Source: Diphasiastrum complanatum (Eukaryota; Streptophyta; Lycopodiopsida; Lycopodiales; Lycopodiaceae). From it: 64,000 nucleotides of DNA. This document shows, in pieces, positions 21,738-31,687 of this stretch. How positions within the stretch are numbered: position 1 is the stretch's first letter; the number at the start of each line of letters is the position of its first letter. The notes under the pieces are model-generated. The model did not search any database. It saw only the letters and a list, made by a program, of their open reading frames with translations, and was not told the DNA's origin. A program made the translations under genes and the position numbers. The DNA is taken from assembly GCA_029204225.1 (NCBI GenBank), contig CM055099.1, positions 59,625,510 to 59,689,509 on the forward strand, given 5' to 3'.

Positions 21738-22120
21738 TCGATTTGATCCTCCCACCTCCCTACAGTACATTAAAAAAAAAAAGCATTAAAATTGACAAAT
21801 CTAACACTGAACCTCCCTAATCTAAACACAAAATCCGAGTTCCAGTTGAAAAATGGAAGCATAGGAGAGAAAAAAGAGAGAGAAGAAGAGAGTGCAAGAA
21901 GAATAAGAAAGCTATGCGGCGAGGCGAGTGTGTGGTGCTCCCTGGCAACAACGCCACTGTTGTGTCGTTAATGTAGCATAGGGTCCAAATGCTAGGAGCG
22001 TCAACCCCGCCTTCGCCTGCATAGCAAAAAAGGAGAGAGAGATACAAGACTGCACTTAGTTCCTCTTGACAAGCAAGACTGAAATCTTTTAAAGCCTTTA
22101 TTCATAAGCCACCAAGCACT
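21738..22120. mobile_element. Unidentified insert of about 0.35-0.38 kb within copia B
   Basis: The RT-RNase H reading is interrupted here and resumes at about 22160 with YSDSDWAGNVDTRKSTS. The insert holds an A11 run (about 21770-21781), a purine-rich AGAGAGAAGAAGAGAG stretch and a GC-richer part (about 21915-22020). No inverted ends or duplication are obvious. It could be a short insertion or local rearrangement. Confidence 0.4.
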
Positions 22121-22475
22121 ATGTTTGTGTTATAATGGAAATACAGAGAATGCTTTGATATTACTTACTTATTCTGACTCTGATTGGGCTGGTAATGTGG
22201 ACACAAGAAAATCCACATCTAGCTATCTTTGCTTTCTAGCAGGAGGACCCATTTTCAAGGAATAATTGAAAGCAGAAATGCATTTCCTTGTCTTCCATAG
22301 AATCCGAATATGTCACAGCTACCTCTGTAGTAAAGAAAATTATCTAGCTCAAAAGATTACTTCATGATCTTATGATTTCTCAAATGAATCCAACTATACT
22401 CTATTGCGATAGTCAGAGCTGCATTGCTCTATCTTTGAACCCACGAACTCACTCTAGTCTAGATGCAATGTATCA
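22121..22475 (+). pseudogene. Copia B RNase H remnant
   Basis: Reads YSDSDWAGNVDTRKST, then YLCFLAGGPIF, and then, in shifting frames, the rest of RNase H to NPRTHS at about 22450. It ends abruptly where an inverted LTR fragment of another element begins. Confidence 0.65.
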
Positions 22476-22482
22476 ATATTAG

Positions 22483-22653
22483 CCAATTAGAATGGGTCCA
22501 AATCCGACCTCATTCATTTATCTACTTGCCAAAAATATTACAAACATTATTTAGGCCTTTATTGACAAAAATAAATCTATATTCAAGTTGAGATTTTATA
22601 TTGGCCTCAAAATTGCCAAGATAAAGCAACTAAACTAGTTGACATTTTTCACA
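22483..22653 (-). repeat. Inverted fragment of a copia A-type LTR
   Basis: Its reverse complement matches the first 173 bp of the LTR at 3563-3735, including AATAAAGGCCTAAATA and GACCCATTCTAATTGGCT. The fragment starts exactly at the LTR start (about 22653) and stops inside the LTR. No internal sequence accompanies it. Confidence 0.8.
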
Positions 22654-22920
22654 AGCGAGTGTTTAACTCATCGGTCAGAATTGAAAAAGAAAGATATAGG
22701 CATTCTAGAAATTCTTGTCTTCACACGTGTTGGGTGCGTATTTGTAGGAGTGCCAAAAAATAGATGATTGAATTAAAAAATCATCAGCCATCTCACAAAA
22801 ACCCTCTTCACGGTAGAAAAGATCAGTGGGTGAGTGTTTTAGACTACGGACAAGTATTCTTGGAGAACTTTGAAAACGCTTGTTACAGAGTGTTAAACAC
22901 TCGTCTGTTGAGAAAAAAAC

Positions 22921-23448
22921 TTGCCTAATCAGAAATCAATGGAGCCCATACTAGACCTGATTGAAGATGAACTCATTCTTGTGAGTCATGCCTTGACTTA
23001 TGATGACAATGCAGAAGTTATTGATGAGCAAATTCTAAATCATACGGATCTGATTAGATTTGGAGTACGTAATATTTCTGATGAACCAACAATAAAATCT
23101 CCAAAAGTAGTTATATTGAAGGAAGACAGGATCATAGAATCAATGAAGAAAAAATAGGCTAAATGACATTATAATACAGTTCTGAAATGGAAAACTCCAT
23201 CTCAAAAGACTGATTTAAATAATGTGCCACCCCTACTAGATAAAGGCAAGGGAAAAGTTGACAAAGATTCTTCAAGTCAGAGTTCTAGCAAGACATCACC
23301 ATCCAGGAAGTCTTCACCTACAAAGAAGAGTCTATCTTCTTGGAAGTCATCACCTCCACGATCAATTCCTGCTAAGAAGGCTAAGCAAAGATCCAGGTCT
23401 AATCCTTTTGATAAAGAGAAATCAGAGGATATTTTATTTTGCAACTGA
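22921..23448 (+). pseudogene. Unidentified decayed open frame, Ser/Lys-rich tail
   Basis: One phase is open from 22921 to 23157 and again from 23164 to 23448, interrupted by TAG (23155-23157) and TGA (23164-23166). The first part is acidic (Met at 22939; LDLIEDELILVSHAL), the second is a Ser/Lys/Pro-rich basic tail (SPSRKSSPTKKSLSSWKSS). I do not recognise it. It could be part of an unknown element or a degenerate nuclear protein gene. Confidence 0.35.
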
Positions 23449-23595
23449 ATAATCATTTTTTTCCAACTTTGTCACCACAGCATTCTACAGGATTCAAGCG
23501 TTGAGACAGGTGTCATAGGACAGCCACCAGTTATGGATACTTTGTAGACATTAACAGCGATGTGTTTAATGGTCCTACGGGTACGTCGTAGATGT

Positions 23596-24269
<674 letters not shown>

Positions 24270-24270
<1 letters not shown>

Positions 24271-25270
24271 TGATTAGCATCATATTCATCAAAACCATTA
24301 TCTTTAAAATTTATTTTTGGAGAATTGTCTCCTATATTCACATTATAAATAACATGGAATAAAAATATGCAACAATACCAAATAAGCATAGGGAGTGCAA
24401 AAACTATCTTGGATAGTTTAAGGAAGCTCAAAAAGAAAAAAAACATGATGCAAATTATACAATGGTTGAATGCAAATCTTCAAGGAGCACCTGTGTTTTG
24501 AGGAGATGCAAACCTCGGGTCATTGGGAGTTCTTGGTTGAATTCTTGAGGAGCGCTTGTGTTTTGGGGAGATAAAATCTCGAGTCATTTGGAGCCACGCT
24601 TATTCCATCAAAGCACTGTATGGTATCCATGTCTGAAGCCACCTCAAGCAGTACTTCGATCTTCAGACTTCCTCAAGCGAACCTAAGTCATCATGTGTGC
24701 ATGAGCGATGGTGAAGCAAGCCATGAGCTACGTGACTCGAGAGAAACGAAGACACAAGAGAAGCTAAATCGTTTTCTTTGCTCTGAAGACTACCTTGTTG
24801 AATACTGCGTCCATTCACACAGTGTTGAGGTATACCTGCGTTATCCGATAGACAGAAACCTTCTTCAAGAAAGAAAGTTTTCCTGTAAAATTCCTTTGCT
24901 TTGGTGAAGTATAGCAGATGAGGTAAGAAGATGATAGAAACCTTGTTAAGATCGATGCTAACCTGTTGGAAGATTAAGGAAGAAAAGGTTTCAAATGCTT
25001 CCATGGAGATGTGAAGAGGTGATGGTGCAAGTAAGCTACTTCAGAAGTCAGGAATCTAAAGAATCGTTGTTAGTAACATGTTAGTAACATCACTCTTTCA
25101 ATACACAACCGATTGTTTCTTAGCAACAATGATTGTGCCTTTTTGCAAAGTGGTTGTGAATCTGCTCGGCTCTGCAAAAAATCAATTTAAAAAAAAAGCA
25201 AAAAAGGTCTACGATTAACAAATGCGTTGCACATATCAGATACATTGCAATTGATGCATGCAAAAGGAGA
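24270..25270. other. No supported gene; one short direct repeat
   Basis: A two-copy repeat lies at 24479-24530 and 24543-24593 (shared GAGCRCYTGTGTTTTG-like core, then TCATTKGGAG). Open frames here (for example 24663-25004 minus) show no domain I can name. Confidence 0.45.
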
Positions 25271-25272
25271 GC

Positions 25273-25274
<2 letters not shown>

Positions 25275-25329
<55 letters not shown>
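25275..25329 (+). repeat. (GA)n microsatellite, about 55 bp
   Basis: Uninterrupted GA run. Confidence 0.97.
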
Positions 25330-25330
<1 letters not shown>

Positions 25331-25422
25331 AAGAGCCAGACCGAGATAGAGATACACCATGCACAAATAGCAAGCAGGGAGGCGGCGGGCAAAGACGGCG
25401 AGTGTGAGGAGATGTGCAACAG

Positions 25423-25470
25423 GTAACCCACCCTACTCTATGCATTACATTCGAGAGTAGAGTGGGTTAC
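25423..25470. repeat. Hairpin: 17-bp arms, one mismatch, 14-nt loop
   Basis: GTAACCCACCCTACTCT (25423-25439) faces AGAGTAGAGTGGGTTAC (25454-25470). This could be a small transposon end, a transcribed hairpin or a chance palindrome. Confidence 0.8.
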
Positions 25471-25653
25471 ACACGCCCTACCAAATGGATGTAAAAAAAA
25501 AAGGCTTCATTGTGTTGGTTTTTTTTACCTTATTTTCAAAAACGTTTTTTAGCTTTTATCTTTGAAGAATGGGTCACATTTTTTGCAGGTAGAGTGTGAC
25601 ATTTTTGGCGGCACTAGATTAATTTTTTTACGACAACCTTACACTCTCTCTCT

Positions 25654-25656
<3 letters not shown>

Positions 25657-25686
<30 letters not shown>
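25657..25686 (+). repeat. (AT)n microsatellite, 30 bp
   Basis: Uninterrupted AT run, just after a short CT run. Confidence 0.95.
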
Positions 25687-25688
<2 letters not shown>

Positions 25689-26019
25689 TTAGTTTAAAGA
25701 TAAGACCTTAAATAGATGGATTTAAAAATTGCATACGTGTCATATACTTTCAATAGTTTGAATAGTCAATGAATAAGGTTCGATAGACTATGGAATCTAA
25801 GGATTGTCAACAAAGGTGAATGAAATTAAGTCTAAGTCAACAATTGTCCTCGTAGACAACAAATTTCCTTTGAGATCCTCTAATTGTATGTATGTAATTT
25901 TCTTGGAAATTTGATGTGTCTAATAGAGCAAAGTCTCATTCCTTCAGAGTTACCAGCTTTATGTTATCATCAAAAGTTTTCTTTTGCTTTGCTTGAATTT
26001 GTTTCATATTTATCATTTC

Positions 26020-26290
26020 TTGGTTTCAATGTTCTTTGAGTTTGTCAATAGCATGGAATAAGAAGTCTGCGACTATCTTCGCATAATTTTTTTTCATTGT
26101 TTTAGCTTCCACCATCTTTGTGGCATAATCTATTGCTACAAGAGTATATCTTCTCTTTGTAGACACATTCTCCACTTTCTGAATGGTGCTAGTGGTAAAA
26201 TAGGTGTCAGAGTCCAATTCATAGAAGTTGTGGGCTTACCAACTCTTTGACAAAAACATGCTCTCAACATTCCACACTAAATCTGGTGGT
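26020..26290 (-). pseudogene. Ty3/gypsy integrase remnant
   Basis: Minus strand: CFCQRVGKPTTSMN (the CC half of the zinc finger, in one phase) and then, in the phase of 26217-26026, RYTLVAIDYATKMVEAKTM, the integrase core containing the first catalytic Asp. Both blocks are typical of gypsy integrase. The remnant has no neighbours of the same element. Confidence 0.65.
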
Positions 26291-26707
26291 AGATCACTGG
26301 TAGGACAAATATCATGGCATTGATAGGATAGTCAACAAATCATTGATAGGACAACCATTCAATAATCATCATTTGTACTACATATATGCTTTTTGTAAAG
26401 CAAGCAGCAAGAGTAAAATCATTCAATCAAATGTACATTCAAGCTGAGGACCAACGTTGTCATGTCAAAAAAGCCAAAAAAATTGCAGTTTCAAATCATT
26501 GGTAGACTACACAAGTGAAAAGTCTGCAGGTTGTTCTCTATAGCAGGTTCTCATGTAAATAACCAGGTTTGGGACTCTATCGTCGATACCTAAAAGATAT
26601 AGCTGGTAGCTAGTACAGTGCAACTGGATTGAATGGTTGAAGTGGAATTAGATTTCCAACATAATTGTCAAGCGAGGAAGTAAAAGTTCACCCATTTGTT
26701 TTGGTTG

Positions 26708-26891
26708 ACAAGGTGGAGTGTAAACAGTCCACACAATAAGCATTGAAGTTGTAGAAGGCATGATCAGTGTGTATGGAGCCTTATTCATCCATGTGATAGT
26801 CCACACAACAAGGTGGAAGGTAAACAATCCACACAATGAACATTGAAGTTTTGGAAGGCATTGTTGTGGACAAGGCCTTATTTCATCCATG
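26708..26891 (+). repeat. Direct repeat, period 100 bp
   Basis: ACAAGGTGGAGTGTAAACAG at 26708 recurs with changes (ACAAGGTGGAAGGTAAACAA) at 26808. Both copies run on through TTGAAGTT(G/T)T(A/G)GAAGGCAT to CATCCATG. It lies directly left of the three-LTR array. Confidence 0.8.
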
Positions 26892-26915
26892 AAATTGGAG
26901 ATTTGGACACTGAAC

Positions 26916-27560
26916 TGTTAAATTTTAGAGTTTAAGGACTGAAATTGATCTACAAATGATCACAAAGAGTGATTGGTAGCTTGGGATCTCGATCTATATC
27001 AAGACTAGCTTCCAAATCTAGCTTCTACTTGACAATCTTTGTGATTCCAAGCAAGAACAATAAAAAATGATGATCCACGGCTTCACATGTGTGAAGTACA
27101 GCTACTATACGGCCTGATAACAAAGAAATAGTTTACTTATCATTTACTAAGCATTCATCCACAAAGAAAGTGCTTAAGAGAGTCAAAACACAAAGATTGC
27201 TTCACAAACCAAGATTTCTCATCATTAGCTCAGCAATAAATCCATCATAGATCAAGTACCAAATCACCATAATCTCTCTCTAAGCTGCATCCAGCATGTG
27301 TGGGACAGCTCATTGTACTCATCCATATCCACTTTGGATAAGATCTATCAAGTTTGTCACATCATCCATTGGTGGTTTGTGTTGACCTTCTAGATTCCTA
27401 CAATCTAGGACCTAACTCCTATAATTTAGGAGATGTCATATTAGACTCAAATGAAAGCTAATCAAAATGGATCTGAATATTAAAAGTGTCATTTCACACG
27501 TGTGGATCCACAGATGTCAAAATACATCAAAAACCATGTGAAAATTGCTTAATTCTAACA
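26916..27560 (-). repeat. Left LTR (3' LTR) of the tandem array
   Basis: Starts TGTTAAATTTTAG and ends TTAATTCTAACA on the plus strand. It carries private variants such as GGACTGAAATTG and CTACAAATGATC that distinguish it from the other two. It has CACACGTGTG at 27495-27504. Confidence 0.9.
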
Positions 27561-27567
27561 CTCCTCC

Positions 27568-28549
27568 TCAATTTTTACATGATACAACTATAATACATCT
27601 ATCTAAAACTCCTAAGACTGATCTTAACTTGATAGATGAAGCCTTTGGCAAGGCTTTAGTGAGTAGATCAGCAAGGCAATCTGAAGAAGACACATCATGT
27701 AGTTTGATCTCCTTTGCTTGAACCTTTTCCCTCACAAAATGGTGAGCAATCTCTACGTGCTTGCTCCTTGCATGGAATGTGGGATTGGTTGCTAATGCTT
27801 GGCTTGATTGGTTGTCACAAAATATTGTTGGCTGCTCCTTGGCCTCTATGATTTGCAATTCCACCAAAAGCCTCTTCAACCATAGGATTGGTTGCTAATG
27901 CTTGGCTTGATTGGTTGTCACAAAAGATTGTTGGATGCTCCTTGGCCTCCATGACTTGCAATTCCACCAAAAGCCTCTTCAACCATAGGTTCTCCTTTGT
28001 TGTGGATGTTAGTGCCGTGTATTCCGATTCGGTTGAAGATAGAGAAATAGTATCTTGCTTTTTGGAAAGCCAAGACACTATGTCATTGCTAAGGAAGGTA
28101 ACAAAAACACTTGTGGACCTCCTATCCACCTTACCACCTGCAAAATCAGCATCCGAATATGCCCTTAAGGCAAGATTAGATCCATCATATAAAATGCCAA
28201 AGTTCTTGGTGGCCGAGGTGTACCTCAACACCCCTTTTGCATTTTTCCAATGACAAACCAATGGATTTTGCATAGATTCACTAAGTTTGCCTACACTATA
28301 ACTTAGATCAGGTCTAGTTATAGTAAGATAGATCAAGGAGCCTACAAGTCTCCTATATAGTGTGATGTCCTCAAAGGATGCTTCATCATCACTATTGGAA
28401 ACTTTTACATTTTGCTCCATAGGAGTTTCTACTCCTTTACAATCTTTCATTTCAAACTTTTCTAAGATAGAAGAAGCATATTCGGATTGACAAATAAAAC
28501 TCAAATCCTTGCTTCTTGAAACTTCTATTCCTAATTTTGGAAGTGCCAA
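27568..28549 (-). pseudogene. RT end and RNase H of array unit 1
   Basis: The minus frame 28549-27815 begins inside RT (LGIEVSRSKDLSFI), then TPMEQNVKV, TRPDLSYSVGKLSE, and RNase H (AYSDADFAGGKVDRRSTS, VSWLSKKQDTISLSSTESEY, CDNQSSQALATNP). A 103-bp tandem duplication (27782-27987) shifts the frame there. The rest resumes in 27879-27568 (HARSKHVEIAHHFVRE, SSSDCLADLLTKALP). RNase H degrades the RNA template strand; the shift makes a whole protein unlikely. The stop is 8 bp from the LTR. Confidence 0.88.
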
Positions 28550-28951
28550 TGCCTTCCTATGGTGTTTAGAATTGGTTTTAGTTTCACTCTTGAACTAAAA
28601 AACATAAGCCTCAAACTCTCTCTCAAGGATCTGTAGGTTTAATAACATTCTAACACCATTCACTCACCAAATCTATAATGGAAACAATGGTTTTTCATAA
28701 GCACAACACTAGTTTCACTCTACACAACTTGTTTGAAACTCAAATATTAAAAAAACACAAAGTTTTGGTGAAAGTACAACTCCAGCAGCCTCTCACACGT
28801 GTGATAAGTACATCTGAACTTTACACACTAATCTAAACCTCAACATCACAAGTAAACCACTAGAAAAGGTCGCCCTCCTTCAAAGTGAATCTAGCACCAA
28901 TGCTTTCACCAAAATGAAGATCTTTGGATCATCAACTAAGCTCTTTGACTT

Positions 28952-28964
28952 GGCTCTGATACCA
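28952..28964 (-). other. Primer-binding site, initiator tRNA-Met type (unit 1)
   Basis: The minus strand reads TGGTATCAGAGCC immediately next to the LTR end at 28965. The same site is next to LTR 3 at 31002-31014. Confidence 0.9.
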
Positions 28965-29610
28965 TGTCAAATTTCAGAGTTTAAGGACTAAAATTGATCT
29001 ACAAAATGATCACAAAGAGTGATTGGTAGCTTGGGATCTCGATCTATATCAAGACTAGCTTCCAAATCTAGCTTCTACTTGACAATCTTTGTGATTCCAA
29101 GCAAGAACAATAAAAAATGATGATCCACGGCTTCACATGTGTGAAGTACAGCTACTATACGGCCTGATAACAGAGAAATAGTTTACTTATCATTTACTAA
29201 GCATTCATCCACAAAGAAAGTGCTTAAGAGAGTCAAAACACAAAGATTGCTTCACAAACCAAGATTTCTCATCATTAGCTCAGCAATAAATCCATCATAG
29301 ATCAAGTACCAAATCACCATAATCTCTCTCTAAGCTGCATCCAGCATGTGTGGGACAGCTCATTGTACTCATCCATATCCACTTTGGATAAGATCTATGA
29401 AGTTTGTCACATCATCCATTGGTGGTTTGTGTTGACCTTCTAGATTCCTACAATCTAGGACCTAACTCCTATAATTTAGGAGATGTCATATTAGACTCAA
29501 ATGAAAGCTAATCAAAATGGATCTGAATATTAAAAGTGTCATTTCACACGTGTGGATCCACAGATGTCAAAATACATCAAAAACCATGTGAAAATTGCTT
29601 AATTCTAACA
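28965..29610 (-). repeat. Middle LTR, recombinant of the outer two
   Basis: Up to about 29010 it has the variants of the right LTR (TGTCAAATTTCAG, GGACTAAAATTG, CTACAAAATGATC). From 29025 on it has those of the left LTR (GATTGGTAGC, CTTCACATGTGTGAAG, ATACGGCC) and lacks the right LTR's 20-bp insertion. Confidence 0.9.
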
Positions 29611-29617
29611 CTCCTCC

Positions 29618-30599
29618 TCAATTTTTACATGATACAACTATAGTACATCTATCTAAAACTCCTAAGACTGATCTTAACTTGATAGATGAAGCCTTTGGCA
29701 AGGCTTTAGTGAGTAGATCAGCAAGGCAATCTGAAGAAGACACATCATGTAGTTTGATCTCCTTTGCTTGAACCTTTTCCCTCACAAAATGGTGAGCAAT
29801 CTCTACGTGCTTGCTCCTTGCATGGAATGTGGGATTGGTTGCTAATGCTTGGCTTGATTGGTTGTCACAAAATATTGTTGGCTGCTCCTTGGCCTCTATG
29901 ATTTGCAATTCCACCAAAAGCCTCTTCAACCATAGGATTGGTTGCTAATGCTTGGCTTGATTGGTTGTCACAAAAGATTGTTGGATGCTCCTTGGCCTCC
30001 ATGACTTGCAATTCCACCAAAAGCCTCTTCAACCATAGGTTCTCCTTTGTTGTGGATGTTAGTGCCGTGTATTCCGATTCGGTTGAAGATAGAGAAATAG
30101 TATCTTGCTTTTTGGAAAGCCAAGACACTATGTCATTGCTAAGGAAGGTAACAAAAACACTTGTGGACCTCCTATCCACCTTACCACCTGCAAAATCAGC
30201 ATCCGAATATGCCCTTAAGGCAAGATTAGATCCATCATATAAAATGCCAAAGTTCTTGGTGGCCGAGGTGTACCTCAACACCCCTTTTGCATTTTTCCAA
30301 TGACAAACCAATGGATTTTGCATAGATTCACTAAGTTTGCCTACACTATAACTTAGATCAGGTCTAGTTATAGTAAGATAGATCAAGGAGCCTACAAGTC
30401 TCCTATATAGTGTGATGTCCTCAAAGGATGCTTCATCATCACTATTGGAAACTTTTACATTTTGCTCCATAGGAGTTTCTACTCCTTTACAATCTTTCAT
30501 TTCAAACTTTTCTAAGATAGAAGAAGCATATTCGGATTGACAAATAAAACTCAAATCCTTGCTTCTTGAAACTTCTATTCCTAATTTTGGAAGTGCCAA
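29618..30599 (-). pseudogene. RT end and RNase H of array unit 2
   Basis: Same content as unit 1, displaced by 2050 bp, including the same 103-bp frameshifting duplication (29832-30037). The two versions differ by one residue in the RNase H tail (CTIVVSC here, CIIVVSC in unit 1). Shared defects show that decay came before the doubling. Confidence 0.9.
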
Positions 30600-31014
30600 T
30601 GCCTTCCTATGGTGTTTAGAATTGGTTTTAGTTTCACTCTTGAACTAAAAAACATAAGCCTCAAACTCTCTCTCAAGGATCTGTAGGTTTAATAACATTC
30701 TAACACCATTCACTCACCAAATCTATAATGGAAACAATGGTTTTTCATAAGCACAACACTAGTTTCACTCTACACAACTTGTTTGAAACCCAAATATTAA
30801 AAAAACACAAAGTTTTGGTGAAAGTACAACTCCAGCAGCCTCTCACACGTGTGATAAGTACATCTGAACTTTACACACTAATCTAAACCTCAACATCACA
30901 AGTAAACCACTAGAAAAGGTCGCCCTCCTTCAAAGTGAATCTAGCACCAATGCTTTCACCAAAATGAAGATCTTTGGATCATCAACTAAGCTCTTTGACT
31001 TGGCTCTGATACCA

Positions 31015-31682
31015 TGTCAAATTTCAGAGTTTAAGGACTAAAATTGATCTACAAAATGATCACAAAGAGTGATTTGTAGCTTGGGATCTTGATCTATATC
31101 AAGACTAGCTTTCAAATCTAGCTTCTACTTGACAATCTTTGTGATTCCAAGCAAGAACAATAAAAAATGATGATCCACGGCTTCACACGTGTGAAGTATA
31201 GCTACTGTATGGCCTGATAACAGAGAAATAGTTTACTTATCATTTACTAAGCATTCATCCACAAAGAAAGTGCTTAAGAGAGTCAAAACACAAAGATTGC
31301 TTCACAAACCAAGATTTCTCATCATTAGCTCAACAATGGATCCATCATGGATCAAGTACCAAATCACCATAATCTCTCTCTAAGCTGCATCCAGAACGTG
31401 TGGGATAGCTCATTGTACTCATCCATATCAACTTTGGATAAGATCTATCAAGTTTGCCACATCATCCATTGGTGGTTTGTGTTGACCTTCTAGATTCCTA
31501 CAATCTAGGACCTAACTCCTATAATCTAGGAGATGTCATATTAGACTCAAATGAAAGCTAATCAAAATGGATCTGAATATTACAAGTGTCATTTCACACA
31601 TGTGGATAGGTCCTCACATGTGTGGATCCACATAGATTTCAAAATACAACAAAATCTAGGTGAAAATTGCTTAATTCTAACA
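31015..31682 (-). repeat. Right LTR (5' LTR) of the tandem array
   Basis: Starts TGTCAAATTTCAG and ends TTCTAACA, followed by the target duplicate TGAAC. It has a perfect 16-bp palindrome CTTCACACGTGTGAAG at 31181-31196 and a private insertion of about 20 bp near 31605-31630. Confidence 0.9.
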
Positions 31683-31687
31683 TGAAC

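Larger units (their letters stand above)
26916..31682 (-). mobile_element. Three-LTR, two-unit tandem copia array with 5-bp target duplication
   Basis: LTRs lie at 26916-27560, 28965-29610 and 31015-31682, with two internal regions of 1404 bp each (27561-28964, 29611-31014). By eye the internal regions differ at two positions only. The direct repeat TGAAC flanks the outermost LTRs (26911-26915 and 31683-31687). Each internal region has, on the minus strand, a primer-binding site, a leader, the end of RT plus RNase H, and a polypurine tract. Gag, protease, integrase and most of RT are missing, so the unit was already non-autonomous before it was doubled. Confidence 0.92.
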
